Assembly: GCA_050287965.1 (NCBI GenBank)
Contig: JBNKCX010000005.1
Span: 1-64,000, forward strand
Origin: CBFDBF01 sp050287965
Lineage (GTDB): Bacteria > Pseudomonadota > Gammaproteobacteria > Chromatiales > Chromatiaceae
Direction of reading: 5' to 3'
Length of the DNA: 64,000 nt
The notes beneath the pieces are model-generated. The model was not told the DNA's origin. It did no database searches and saw nothing but the letters and a program-made list of their open reading frames with translations. Position 1 is the stretch's first letter. Every line of letters starts with the position of its first letter. A program made the translations under genes and the position numbers. Positions 32,742 through 42,095 of the stretch are shown in pieces.

Positions 32742-34388
32742 TTGAACCTAAAGGAGCAGTTTCCCAAATCCGGCCTGTTGACCAATCCTGAGTTTCAGTC
32801 TGCGCTGATTCGTCTGGGCGTCTGGATCTTTGCCGCTCTTTATATCGCATTGGGGGCTTCCACGGGCCGTTACGCCGTGGCGGAGGAACATTATTATTTC
32901 CTGTTTTTTGCCTACCTGATTGCGTTTATCGCGTTCCTTATCAGTATCCTGAAGCGGCCGGTATGGGAGGAGCGTCGCTATCTCTCCACCGCTGTGGATA
33001 TCTCCGCGACCACCTTCTGCATCTTTATGACTCACGATGCAGTGCATCCTTTCTACCTTCTCTATATCTGGATATTCGTCTCCTCCGGTTCGCGCTACGG
33101 CAAAGAGCTGTTACGGGCTGCCTCGATCATGAGCGTGGTTGCCTATATGACGGTTATTACCATTCTTGAGCAGTGGCAACCGAATTATCTGGAGATATTT
33201 TTCCGTTTGGTGGTACTGGTGGTACTGCCCTTCTATCAATACGTACTGCTGCGTAAATTGCACAACGCCCGGGCAGAGGCGGAACGTGCCAACAAGGCAA
33301 AGGGACTCTTTCTTTCCAATATCACCAAGGAACTGCGCGCGCCGTTGGGGGGGATAAACGGAATGGTTGCGCATCTCTATGATACCAGCATGACGCCGGA
33401 ACAGCGGGATTATGCCGAATCCATTTTCTCCTCTGCCAGTGTGCTTAATTCCCTGATCGGCGATGCCCTGGACTATTCCAAGATCGAGGCGGGAAACCTG
33501 GAACTGGAAGTGGTCCCCTTCGAGATCCGCACCCTGCTGCTGGATATCTGTTCTGCCCTTTCGGTAGTGTCTCAGCAGAAAGGTGTGGAGCTGGTGTGCC
33601 ATGTGGATAGCAATGTCCCCTCGGTGTACCTGGGTGATGAGCTGCGTCTTCGCCAGATTCTTTTTAATCTGGTGGGAAACGCGGTCAAGTTTACCGAGTA
33701 CGGCGAGGTGGTGGTGCGGGCAAGGTTGACGGAAGCAGACAGGAAGGATCTCTTTCTGGAGGTAAAAGATACCGGTATCGGTATTCCAAAAGATATACAG
33801 GGGCGGATCTTCGACAGTTTTTGGCAGGCGGAGCAGGTCGCCGAGAGTAATTACGGCGGTACCGGTATCGGGACGGCGATCGCGAAGAAACTGGTGACGC
33901 TTATGGACGGAGAGGTCGGTTTTCGAAGCGCGAAAGGAGAGGGTACCCGGTTCTGGGTCAGATTGCCGTTACAGGCCGTGGAGGAAACGGATGTTATGGC
34001 AATCGCCGCTGCGGAGCAGTCGGCGAAAAAGGCGCTGATCTACGAAACCAATGAATCCAGTCTTGCGGCTATCATCGACGCCTGTCGTGAAATCGGCATT
34101 GAGGGCAAGGCGGTCCAGCGTATAAGCGATCTGGCTAACGCCATAACGGTGGCGGAAGAGGAGGGGGGCGTGGATTTTGTCATAGTTGCCGATTCCCCTG
34201 AAGGCCAGAACGTGGAACGTATATCGGAGGTGTTTCGCGATTATCTCGGTGCGGACCTCCCGGTTGTGTTTCTCGGATATAGCCGGAAACGGTTGAATCT
34301 CGGGATGCGTCACTCGGTGTCTTTCGTGAGGAAGCCCTTTGTTCCGGAACTCCTCAAGGCGGCGGTGAAAAACGCGTTGGCGGGGTAA
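32742..34388 (+). CDS. RpfC-like membrane sensor kinase with Lys in place of the phosphoacceptor His
   Basis: 548 aa, TTG start with CGGAG upstream. About five or six membrane helices span residues 20-170, as in RpfC-type sensors. The dimerisation region follows: FLSNITKELRAPLGGINGM, where the H-box His is Lys196 (codon AAG at 33327-33329). The ATPase domain looks intact: NLVGNAVKF around Asn313, DTGIGIPKD at 343, FDSFWQAE, and GGTGIGTAIAKKL at 372. Residues about 428-548 form a degenerate receiver: the acidic pocket is ETNES, the expected Asp position reads IVADSPEG (shifted), but Lys531 of RKPF remains. It probably cannot autophosphorylate in the normal way and may act as a scaffold or pseudokinase. 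It stands alone on the opposite strand to rnf/nth. Confidence 0.88.
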   Translation: MNLKEQFPKSGLLTNPEFQSALIRLGVWIFAALYIALGASTGRYAVAEEHYYFLFFAYLIAFIAFLISILKRPVWEERRYLSTAVDISATTFCIFMTHDAVHPFYLLYIWIFVSSGSRYGKELLRAASIMSVVAYMTVITILEQWQPNYLEIFFRLVVLVVLPFYQYVLLRKLHNARAEAERANKAKGLFLSNITKELRAPLGGINGMVAHLYDTSMTPEQRDYAESIFSSASVLNSLIGDALDYSKIEAGNLELEVVPFEIRTLLLDICSALSVVSQQKGVELVCHVDSNVPSVYLGDELRLRQILFNLVGNAVKFTEYGEVVVRARLTEADRKDLFLEVKDTGIGIPKDIQGRIFDSFWQAEQVAESNYGGTGIGTAIAKKLVTLMDGEVGFRSAKGEGTRFWVRLPLQAVEETDVMAIAAAEQSAKKALIYETNESSLAAIIDACREIGIEGKAVQRISDLANAITVAEEEGGVDFVIVADSPEGQNVERISEVFRDYLGADLPVVFLGYSRKRLNLGMRHSVSFVRKPFVPELLKAAVKNALAG

Positions 34389-34468
34389 GGGGTTGAAATG
34401 CCGCTACCGGAACCTCCGCATTCTGTAACGCGTTGACTTGCATCTCATTGCACGGAGCGCAAAGACAA

Positions 34469-34496
34469 AAAATGGCCGTCATATGACGGCCATTTT
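34469..34496. terminator. 28-bp perfect palindrome, bidirectional terminator
   Basis: AAAATGGCCGTCAT (34469-34482) is mirrored exactly by 34483-34496. The A/T-flanked hairpin gives a T-run on both strands and lies between the convergent sensor kinase and rnfE genes, a classic bidirectional intrinsic terminator. Confidence 0.85.
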
Positions 34497-34512
34497 GCGA
34501 TCGAGTTGATTG

Positions 34513-35199
34513 TCAAGCCGTCGCCGGTTCCGCTTCTTCCTTGGCGGGGGCCGTTTTTTTCTCGGAGCGTTCGTCGATGATGTGTTTCAACGCGATCAGA
34601 AAACCCATGCCGATAAACGCTCCCGGCGGCAGTATGGCCAGCAGCATACCTTTAAAGTTTTCCCCGAGGCTCATGGTCAGTCCTGCGGCCGCTTCCCCGA
34701 ACATTAGATGTGCCTGGGAGAACAGCGTCCCCATACCGATGATCTCCCGCATGGAACCCAGTACCACCAGGGCGAGAGTGAAACCGATGCCCATGGAGAG
34801 GCCGTCCATGATGGACTTGAGCGGGTTGTTTTTAGAGGCAAACGCCTCAGCCCGGCCGATGATGGCGCAGTTGGTTACGATCAGGGGAATAAATATGCCC
34901 AGTACCTTGAACAGTTCGTAGAACCAGGCATTCATGCTGAGTTCCACGGCGGTGACGAACGAGGCGATAACCAGCACGAACACCGGCAGCCGTATTTCCT
35001 GCCGCACGACATTGCGGATCAGGGATACGGTGAAATTGGACAGGATCAGCACCACCGTAGTGGCGATTCCCAACCCCAGGCCGTTGATGGCCGTGCTGGT
35101 AACCGCGAGCAACGGACATAGGCCCAACAATGCCACAATCGCCTGGTTGTTGTCCCATAATCCGTCTCGGATTACTTTGCCGTAACTGATTTCCGCCAT
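34513..35199 (-). CDS. rnfE: Rnf electron transport complex subunit E
   Basis: 228 aa from the ATG at 35199 (AAGGCG upstream). Integral inner-membrane subunit with six expected helices; conserved LWDNNQAIVALLGLCPLLAVTST, PVFVLVIASFVTAVELSMNAW, IPLIVTNCAIIGRAEAFASKN and NFKGMLLAILPPGAFI. The Cys in TNCAI, with that of RnfA, coordinates an intramembrane iron centre in this family. The C-terminus is charged and extended (KKTAPAKEEAEPATA). It is the last gene of rnfABCDGE; nth normally follows but is displaced. Confidence 0.95.
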   Translation of the reverse strand: MAEISYGKVIRDGLWDNNQAIVALLGLCPLLAVTSTAINGLGLGIATTVVLILSNFTVSLIRNVVRQEIRLPVFVLVIASFVTAVELSMNAWFYELFKVLGIFIPLIVTNCAIIGRAEAFASKNNPLKSIMDGLSMGIGFTLALVVLGSMREIIGMGTLFSQAHLMFGEAAAGLTMSLGENFKGMLLAILPPGAFIGMGFLIALKHIIDERSEKKTAPAKEEAEPATA

Positions 35200-35257
35200 A
35201 TCGAATCGCCTTTCAGTCTGATCCCGGATCGGTTCGTTCGCCTTCCGGTCGTGTCCG

Positions 35258-35905
35258 TTATCCTTTGTCCCCGGGTGTTGCCGCGTTTTTCTGCGCCTTT
35301 GCAAAGACGGCCGTTCTGTTGTCTTTGAAATAGATCAGGGTCTTCTTGACCGCTTTGACGATGGCGCGCGGGGTGATGGTGGCGCCGGTAAACTGGTCGA
35401 AGGTGCCGCCGTCGCGCTTTACACCCCATTTATCGAGGGGAGGGTTGTCCAGGGACTTGTTGTCGAATCCAAGCACCCAGTCACTCTTCTCGATCTCAAC
35501 CTTGTCGCCCAACCCCGGGGTTTCCTTGTGTGCCACGACCCGGACTCCGGCCAGAGAGCCGTCGGCCTTTACCGCCACAAGCAACTTGATCTGGCCGCTG
35601 TAGCCGTCCGGGGCGATGGTGGTGAATACCGCCGCCACCGGATCGATGCCCTTACGGCCCCGATAGATCTGGGTCTCTTCGCCGCCCAGGGTGTCAGGTT
35701 CATGGACCGTGATCTTGTCGCTGATAATGTCGTTGTCGATAGTATCCGCCGGCACCATGGCGCTAAGGCTTTTCAACAGCGCCTGACGTTCGTTCTCGGC
35801 AATCTGGTCCTTGGTAGCCTGATGAGTAAAAGCCACCAGTCCCGTGCCCAAGACGGCGAACAGGGCCAACACCAGGCCGGCTGCGGCGATCTTGCGCTTA
35901 GTCAT
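35258..35905 (-). CDS. rnfG: Rnf electron transport complex subunit G
   Basis: 215 aa from the ATG at 35905; its first 8 bp overlap the end of rnfD. One N-terminal membrane anchor (residues 5-28) is followed by a periplasmic FMN-binding domain. The covalent flavin site is the Thr in FTGATITPRAIVKAV. VVAHKETPGLGDKVE is also conserved. The subunit passes electrons across the membrane between RnfB/C and RnfD. Confidence 0.95.
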   Translation of the reverse strand: MTKRKIAAAGLVLALFAVLGTGLVAFTHQATKDQIAENERQALLKSLSAMVPADTIDNDIISDKITVHEPDTLGGEETQIYRGRKGIDPVAAVFTTIAPDGYSGQIKLLVAVKADGSLAGVRVVAHKETPGLGDKVEIEKSDWVLGFDNKSLDNPPLDKWGVKRDGGTFDQFTGATITPRAIVKAVKKTLIYFKDNRTAVFAKAQKNAATPGDKG

Positions 35906-36941
35906 GTTCCGCCCTCCGGTGGCCGAAAGTACGCGGACGGGTGAAGTGTCCAAGGGAGGGCGCGGCGGAGTTCATCAGCAGTACCGAGAATGCGACCGCG
36001 TCCGGATAGCCGCCCCAGGTGCGGATGATATAGATAAGTACACCGATACAGGCGCCGTAGATGAGCTGACCCGTTCGGGTGCCGGGCGCCGAAACCGGAT
36101 CGGTGGCGATAAAAAATGCTCCGAGCATGGTGGCGCCGCTGAACAGGTGAAACAGGGCGCCGGGATAGGCGTCGGCATCGCCGATCTGAAACAGTGTGGC
36201 CATGACCCCCAGACCGACCAGGAGGGAGACCGGTATGTGCCAGCTGATGGCCTTTTTGTACAGCATGAACAGCCCGCCCAGGAGATACAGACCGAAAATC
36301 ACCTCCCAGCCGGTGCCGCCCAGGACACCCATTACCGGTTGACCGCCGATTTCGGTCACCGTGCTGTTCAGGGAAAGCTGGGTCTTCATGGTATCCAGGG
36401 GGGTGGCCATGGTCAGGGTGTCCCACTCCATCCCTGTGGGCAGGGCGTTGCCGAAGATGACGTTCAAGGTCTCCACGAAGGAGAGCGGGTTCTCGTTCAG
36501 GGAGATCGGAGGCAGCCAGGAGGTCATCTGTACTGGGTAGGAGACGAGCAGCAGGACATAGGCGGCCATCGCCGGATTGAAAATGTTGTAACCGAGGCCG
36601 CCGTACAACTGTTTCACGATCAGGATGGCGAAGGCGATCCCCAGTACGGTGAGCCACCAGGGCAGCATCGGGGGTACGGCGACGGCGAACAGCATGGCGG
36701 TCAGGACCGCGCTGAGATCGCTGATGACCGGCAGTACCGGGCGTTTGCGCAGTTTCATGGTAAGGGCTTCACAGCTGACCGCGGTGACGATTGCCAGGGT
36801 CATGTTGATCAGGATGCCCCAGCCGAAGTACCAGATCATTCCGATGGCCCCGGGTATCAGGGCCAGGATGACCCATAGCATGGCCATGGTGACGCTGTTG
36901 GGCCGGTCGGTATAGGGTGATGTGATGGTGGCGAATTGCAT
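35898..36941 (-). CDS. rnfD: Rnf electron transport complex subunit D
   Basis: 347 aa polytopic protein related to NqrB. The N-terminal SPYTDRPNSVTMAMLWVILALIP and YGGLGYNIFNPAMAAYVLLLVSYP are typical. The covalent FMN threonine is in DTLTMATPLDTMK. The late motif GATMLGAFFIATDPVSAPGT is conserved. It is a core ion-translocating subunit. It lies 3 bp after rnfC and overlaps rnfG. Confidence 0.96.
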   Translation of the reverse strand: MQFATITSPYTDRPNSVTMAMLWVILALIPGAIGMIWYFGWGILINMTLAIVTAVSCEALTMKLRKRPVLPVISDLSAVLTAMLFAVAVPPMLPWWLTVLGIAFAILIVKQLYGGLGYNIFNPAMAAYVLLLVSYPVQMTSWLPPISLNENPLSFVETLNVIFGNALPTGMEWDTLTMATPLDTMKTQLSLNSTVTEIGGQPVMGVLGGTGWEVIFGLYLLGGLFMLYKKAISWHIPVSLLVGLGVMATLFQIGDADAYPGALFHLFSGATMLGAFFIATDPVSAPGTRTGQLIYGACIGVLIYIIRTWGGYPDAVAFSVLLMNSAAPSLGHFTRPRTFGHRRAEHD

Positions 36942-36944
36942 CGT

Positions 36945-38525
36945 TTATACGTCCTGCTTTTCAGAGGTTTCCACGTCGGATGCCGTCACTGCGGGGACAT
37001 CGCCGGCAGTTTCCTCCGTTGCCTTGTTCGTTGCCGCCGCATCCTTGGCCGCGGCCGCGGCTTTCTTTTTGGCCTCCAGCTTGGCCTTCTTCTCCGCTTC
37101 CAGCCGTTCCAGACGGGCGGTGCGGGCCTCGGTACGCTGCCGCGCCTTTTCCGCTTTCTGGTTCGCCAGATTATCTATTCGGGAGGCCGATTTGCCGTGG
37201 CGAAAATACTGCACCAACGGGATGCGTGCGGGACAGACGTGGGAGCAGCAGCCGCATTCGATACAGTCGAACAGGTTGTAATGCTCGGCGCGATCCAGCG
37301 CCGAAGCGCGGATATGCCAGTACATCTTCTGCGGCAGCAGGCTCATGGGGCAGGCGGTGACACAACGCATACAGCGGATGCAGGCGTTGGCCGACCCGGG
37401 ATGGGGTACCTCTGCCGCGCTCGGAGAGAGGATGCAGTTGGTGGCCTTGACCACCGGGATCTCATCGTGGGGCATGGAAACGCCCATCATGGGGCCGCCG
37501 AGGATGAGCCGGGATGCCTTGTCGGTATAACCGCCCGCCTGGGCCACCAGTTCTCCCACCGGCGTTCCTACCAGCACTTCAAGGTTCCGCGGTTCCGCGA
37601 TTCCCTCTCCGGTAAGGGTCAGGTAGCGGGAGATCAGCGGTTTACCCTCCAGGACCGCGTCGGCCACCGCGGCGGCGGTGCCCACGTTATGGCAGACGAA
37701 GCCTATCTGGGCCGGCAGTCCGCCGGAAGGGACCTCTTTTCCGGTAAGGATATAGATCAGCTGTTTTTCACCGCCGCTGGGGTAGCGGGTCGGTATGACC
37801 GCCACTTCCGTGTTCTCCAGGCCGGCCTCGCGCACCGCCTTGCTCATGGCGGCGGCCGCCTCCGGTTTGTTGTCTTCGATACCGATCAGGCAGCGCTCGA
37901 CCCCGAGAACATGGATCATGATGCGGATGCCGTCCACGATTCGGTCCGCGCGGGTACGCATCAGCAGGTCGTCGCAGGTAATAAAGGGCTCGCATTCCAC
38001 CCCGTTTATCACCAGGGTGTGTACCTCCTGACCCGGCGGCGGGCTCAGCTTGACGCTGGAAGGAAAGCTCGCGCCACCCATGCCGACGATGCCGGCGTCG
38101 CGCACCCGCCTTACGATCTCTTCATTTTCCAGGGTGGTGAAATCGGTCACCGGCGCCGGCAGCTCGATCCACTCTTCCCGGCCATCGGTTTCGATAACGA
38201 TGCAGGGGCCGCTGAGTCCGGACGGGTGAGGAACCGGAAAATCGCCGATCTCTATCACGGTGCCGGAACTGGAGGCATGTACCGCAGCGCTGATAAATCC
38301 GTTCGGTTCACCGATCATCTGACCTTTCAGTACCCGGTCGCCCACGTTGACCAGCGGCTTTGCCGGTGCTCCGAGGTGCTGCTGCAGGGGTATGGTCAGT
38401 CGTTTGGGCAACTCGGCCGATGCCAGGGGACGGGTCAGGGACTGGGCCTTCTGATCAGGCGGATGGATTCCGCCGGGGATGGTCCAGAGTTTACGGCCGG
38501 TTTGTTGTACGGTTGTCTGTTGCAT
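36945..38525 (-). CDS. rnfC: Rnf electron transport complex subunit C
   Basis: 526 aa cytoplasmic-side subunit that exchanges electrons with NAD(H) through FMN and two [4Fe-4S] clusters. The Rossmann/SLBB part shows PLQQHLGAPAKPLVNVGDRV, GIVGMGGASFPSSVKL and NGVECEPFITCDDLLM. The two cluster motifs are CIRCMRCVTACP (about 375) and CIECGCCSHVCPARIP (about 415). The C-terminal 90 residues are a Lys/Glu/Ala-rich coiled tail (RLERLEAEKKAKLEAKKKAA), shorter than the long repeats of enteric RsxC. Confidence 0.96.
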   Translation of the reverse strand: MQQTTVQQTGRKLWTIPGGIHPPDQKAQSLTRPLASAELPKRLTIPLQQHLGAPAKPLVNVGDRVLKGQMIGEPNGFISAAVHASSSGTVIEIGDFPVPHPSGLSGPCIVIETDGREEWIELPAPVTDFTTLENEEIVRRVRDAGIVGMGGASFPSSVKLSPPPGQEVHTLVINGVECEPFITCDDLLMRTRADRIVDGIRIMIHVLGVERCLIGIEDNKPEAAAAMSKAVREAGLENTEVAVIPTRYPSGGEKQLIYILTGKEVPSGGLPAQIGFVCHNVGTAAAVADAVLEGKPLISRYLTLTGEGIAEPRNLEVLVGTPVGELVAQAGGYTDKASRLILGGPMMGVSMPHDEIPVVKATNCILSPSAAEVPHPGSANACIRCMRCVTACPMSLLPQKMYWHIRASALDRAEHYNLFDCIECGCCSHVCPARIPLVQYFRHGKSASRIDNLANQKAEKARQRTEARTARLERLEAEKKAKLEAKKKAAAAAKDAAATNKATEETAGDVPAVTASDVETSEKQDV

Positions 38526-38537
38526 GGGAAACCCGCT

Positions 38538-39107
38538 CTACGCTGCTCTCGGGGTGGCGATCTCGCCCGGTTCACCCGGGGCCGGAAGGGGCCAGGTCCA
38601 GGTGCCGATGTCGACCGGGATCGGCATCATGCTGATGCAGTTGACGGGACAGGGTTCCACGCAGGCCTCACAACCTATGCACTCATTGGAGATAACCGTA
38701 TGCATCTGTTTGGTGGTTCCCAGAATGGCGTCTACCGGGCAATATTTGAGGCAGACGGCGCAGCCGATGCACTCCTGCTCATTGATCATGGCCACGGTCG
38801 GTCCTTTTTCCTCTTCGCCCTCGGCGCCCATGGGTACCGGATCGACACCGAGGATTTCCGCGATGGCCTCCATGGTGCATTGGCCTCCCGGGGGGCAGGC
38901 GTTAATGGGCGCATTACCTTCCGCCACCGCCTCGGCATAGGGGGTGCAGCCGGGGAACCCGCATTGGCCGCACTGGCTCTGGGGCAGCAGTTCAGCGATC
39001 TTTTCAGCTACCGGGTTCTCCTCAACATGAAAACGGATGGAGGAGTAGCCCAGCAACAAGCCGAAAATCAGGGCGAGCAGAGAAATGGCGATAATTGCTA
39101 CCAGCAT
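38538..39107 (-). CDS. rnfB: Rnf electron transport complex subunit B
   Basis: 189 aa. The N-terminal helix (LVAIIAISLLALIFGLLLGY) anchors it. A Cys motif CGQCGFPGCTPYAEA with a later Cys (GGQCTM) holds one cluster, and two ferredoxin-type motifs CIGCAVCLKYCPVDAI and CIGCEACVEPCPVNCI hold two [4Fe-4S] clusters. It receives electrons at the cytoplasmic face. A 19-bp gap separates it from rnfA. Confidence 0.96.
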   Translation of the reverse strand: MLVAIIAISLLALIFGLLLGYSSIRFHVEENPVAEKIAELLPQSQCGQCGFPGCTPYAEAVAEGNAPINACPPGGQCTMEAIAEILGVDPVPMGAEGEEEKGPTVAMINEQECIGCAVCLKYCPVDAILGTTKQMHTVISNECIGCEACVEPCPVNCISMMPIPVDIGTWTWPLPAPGEPGEIATPRAA

Positions 39108-39126
39108 GCCTAACCGTTCCTTCAGC

Positions 39127-39708
39127 TTAAGTGGAAACCAGACCTGCGAAACCCAGGAAGGCCATGGACATCAGTCCGGCGGTGATCATACCGATGGCGC
39201 TTCCTTTGAAGGGTTTGGGGACGTCCGAGGCATCGATACGTTCGCGCACCGACGCGAACAGGATCAATACCAGAGAGAAGCCCCCGGCGGCGCCCAGGCC
39301 GTACAGGGCCGATTCGATAAAGTTATGTTTTTCCTGGATATTCAGCAGCGCGACACCCAGTACCGCGCAGTTGGTGGTGATCAGCGGCAGAAAGATGCCC
39401 AGCAGCTGGTACAGGACCGGGCTGGTCTTGTGCATCACCATCTCGGTGAACTGAACCAGTACCGCGATGATCAGGATAAAGGCGATGGTGCGCAGGTATT
39501 CAAGACCGAGGGGCACCAGCAGGTATTCGTTGGCCAGGTAGCTGCAGACGGAGGCCAGGGTCAGCACGAAACTGGTGGCGAGGCTCATACCCACGGCGGT
39601 GTCGATCTTTTTGGACACCCCCATGAAAGGGCAAAGACCGAGGAACTTCACCAGTACGAAGTTGTTAACCAGCACCGTGCTGACAAGAATGAGAATATAC
39701 TCTTGCAT
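39127..39708 (-). CDS. rnfA: Rnf electron transport complex subunit A
   Basis: 193 aa, six expected helices; first gene of the rnfABCDGE operon. Signatures are NNFVLVKFLGLCPFMGVSKK, YLVPLGLEYLRTIAFILIIA, LYQLLGIFLPLITTNCAVLG and LFASVRERIDASDVPKPFKG. The Cys of TNCAV pairs with RnfE for the membrane iron site. The complex couples ferredoxin and NAD to Na+ or H+ movement, or keeps SoxR reduced (Rsx role). The 227-bp gap to metG must hold the promoter, but no clear pair was identified. Confidence 0.97.
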   Translation of the reverse strand: MQEYILILVSTVLVNNFVLVKFLGLCPFMGVSKKIDTAVGMSLATSFVLTLASVCSYLANEYLLVPLGLEYLRTIAFILIIAVLVQFTEMVMHKTSPVLYQLLGIFLPLITTNCAVLGVALLNIQEKHNFIESALYGLGAAGGFSLVLILFASVRERIDASDVPKPFKGSAIGMITAGLMSMAFLGFAGLVST

Positions 39709-39935
39709 TCGAAATCCTGCTTTGGGGGTTGGTCGAGCTACTGAAAATTCACATGACCCCGCGCCTGAAACGGTGCAACAAAATGCGGGCCGGATAAAAG
39801 ACTATCAGATATTGCTAATAGATAACATTCAATTTTCTAATGGAAATATTTACCGTTTGAATCCCGGGGTTATGGTTTCCGCCGGCGATATATCGTTTGA
39901 AGGGAAGTTGGGCGCCGGTGCCCCGCCGAGGGACG

Positions 39936-41993
39936 TTACTTCACCTTCATTCCCGGCTCAGCCCCGTCGTCGGGACTGAGGATGAACAGGTCTTTCCCGC
40001 CCGGTCCGGCGGCCAGAACCATCCCTTGCGAGACGCCGAAGCGCATCTTGCGGGGCGCCAGGTTGGCTACCATCACGGTGAGTTTGCCTTCCAGTTCTTC
40101 CGGCCCATAGGCCGACTTGATGCCGGCGAAGACGTTGCGGGTCTCTCCACCGAGATCCAGGGTGAGTTGCAGCAGTTTGTCCGCGCCTTCCACGTGGGCC
40201 GCCTTGAGGATCCGCACCACCCGCAGATCCACTTTGGCGAAGTCACCGAACTCGATCTCGTCGGCGACAGGGTCTTTTGCCAGGTGACCTTCCAACCCTG
40301 TTTCATGAGGTTTGGTCTTCTTTGCGTCGCTGGCGGTCAGGTCTTCCCGGGATGCCTCGGTCATGGTCTCGATATCCTTGCTTTCGATGCGGGTCATAAG
40401 GTGTTGATATTTGTTGATGCGGTGCTCCCGGGGTAACAGGGTCCGGACGTCGGCCCAGGTCAACGGCCCTACGCCGAGGAACTCTTCGGCCTTGGAGGCC
40501 AATGCCGGCAGGATCGGTTTAAGATAGATGGTGAGCAGCCGGAAGCAGTTGATCAGTACGCTGCAGACGATCTGCAACTGCTCCGCCTGTCCTTCCTCCT
40601 TGGCCAGCACCCAGGGCTTTTTCTCATCCGCGTAATAGTTCACCTCGTCCGCCAGGCCCATGATCTCCCGCACCGCCCTGGAGAAATCCCGGGTCTCCAG
40701 GAGTTCCGCGATGGCGGGGGCGGCCTTCTGCAGTCGGTCAGTGATGGGATCGAGATGGTCCACTTCGGTGAGAACGCCGTCGAAACGCTTGGCGATGAAT
40801 CCGGCGGCGCGGCTGGCGATATTGACATATTTCCCCACCAGGTCGGCGTTCACTCGGGCGGCGAAGTCTTCCAGGTTCAGGTCGATGTCATCCACACCCG
40901 GCCCCAGCTTGGCGGCGAAGTAGTAGCGCAGGTACTCCGGATTCAGGTGGTCCAGGTAGGTGCGCGCCTTGATGAAGGTGCCGCGGGATTTGGACATCTT
41001 CTGGCCGTCCACGGTGAGGAAGCCGTGCGCGAACACCGCGCTGGGTTTGCGGAAACCGGAGCCTTCCAGCATGGCCGGCCAGAACAGGGCGTGGAAATAG
41101 ATGATGTCCTTGCCGATAAAATGATACAGCTCGGCGTCGGATTCCTTATCCCAGAACTCGTCAAATTCCAGCCCGTCGCTGCGGTCACATAGGTTTCTGA
41201 AACTGGCCATATAACCGATAGGGGCGTCCAGCCAGACGTAGAAGTACTTGCCCGGATGGTCCGGGATCTCGAAACCGAAATAGGGGGCGTCACGGGATAT
41301 ATCCCACTCCTGCAGGCCAGCGTCGAACCATTCGCCCAGCTTGTTGGCCACCTCGTTCTGCAGGTGGCCCCCATTGGTCCACCCCTTCAGCATCTCCTCG
41401 AAGTCCGCCAGCTTGAAGAAGTAATGCTCGGATTCCCGGTCTACCGGAGTGGCGCCGGAGATGGCGGAAACCGGGTTTTTCAGTTCGCTGGGTGAGTAAC
41501 TGGCGCCACAGGCTTCGCAGTTGTCACCGTACTGATCCCCCGCTCCGCACTTGGGGCATTCCCCCTTGATGAAACGGTCCGGCAGAAACATGTTCTCCAC
41601 CGGATCGTAGGCCTGGGTGATGGTGCGGCTGGCGATATGGCCGTTGTCCCGCAGACGTTGGTAGAGCAGGGTGGAGTACTCCCGGTTCTCATCCGAATGG
41701 GTGGAATGGTAGTTGTCGAAACCCACATGGAAGGCGGCGAAGTCCGCTTTGTGTTCTTCCGCCACGCGGGCGATCAGCGCCTCCGGGGCGATCCCTTCCT
41801 GGCGGGCCCGCAGCATGATCGGGGTGCCGTGGGCGTCATCGGCGCAGACATAGAGGCAGCGGTGCCCTTGCATTTTCTGGAACCGCACCCAGATATCGGT
41901 TTGTATGTACTCCACCAGGTGGCCGATATGGATCGGGCCGTTGGCGTAGGGCAGGGCGCTGGTGACCAGGATGTTGCGGGGCGTGTTGCTCAT
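39936..41993 (-). CDS. metG: Methionyl-tRNA synthetase
   Basis: 685 aa. Class I synthetase: HIGH at residues 22-25 (ANGPIHIGHLVEYIQ) and KMSKS in DGQKMSKSRGTF near 335. The zinc knuckle is CPKCGAGDQYGDNCEACGASY. The C-terminal 110 residues are the tRNA-binding (EMAP/Trbp111-like) domain that allows dimerisation (DFAKVDLRVVRILKAAHVEGADKLLQL ... GVSQGMVLAA). The gene is divergent from apbC, a conserved gammaproteobacterial pair. Confidence 0.98.
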   Translation of the reverse strand: MSNTPRNILVTSALPYANGPIHIGHLVEYIQTDIWVRFQKMQGHRCLYVCADDAHGTPIMLRARQEGIAPEALIARVAEEHKADFAAFHVGFDNYHSTHSDENREYSTLLYQRLRDNGHIASRTITQAYDPVENMFLPDRFIKGECPKCGAGDQYGDNCEACGASYSPSELKNPVSAISGATPVDRESEHYFFKLADFEEMLKGWTNGGHLQNEVANKLGEWFDAGLQEWDISRDAPYFGFEIPDHPGKYFYVWLDAPIGYMASFRNLCDRSDGLEFDEFWDKESDAELYHFIGKDIIYFHALFWPAMLEGSGFRKPSAVFAHGFLTVDGQKMSKSRGTFIKARTYLDHLNPEYLRYYFAAKLGPGVDDIDLNLEDFAARVNADLVGKYVNIASRAAGFIAKRFDGVLTEVDHLDPITDRLQKAAPAIAELLETRDFSRAVREIMGLADEVNYYADEKKPWVLAKEEGQAEQLQIVCSVLINCFRLLTIYLKPILPALASKAEEFLGVGPLTWADVRTLLPREHRINKYQHLMTRIESKDIETMTEASREDLTASDAKKTKPHETGLEGHLAKDPVADEIEFGDFAKVDLRVVRILKAAHVEGADKLLQLTLDLGGETRNVFAGIKSAYGPEELEGKLTVMVANLAPRKMRFGVSQGMVLAAGPGGKDLFILSPDDGAEPGMKVK

Positions 41994-42095
41994 TGGTATT
42001 CGTGGTTGCCGAGTGGAAGGTTGTAAATCCGTTTATTATGACATGAAACGGCTCGTTGGCGGACAAACCTCCGTGGTACCTGGAGCCGCCGAGAG

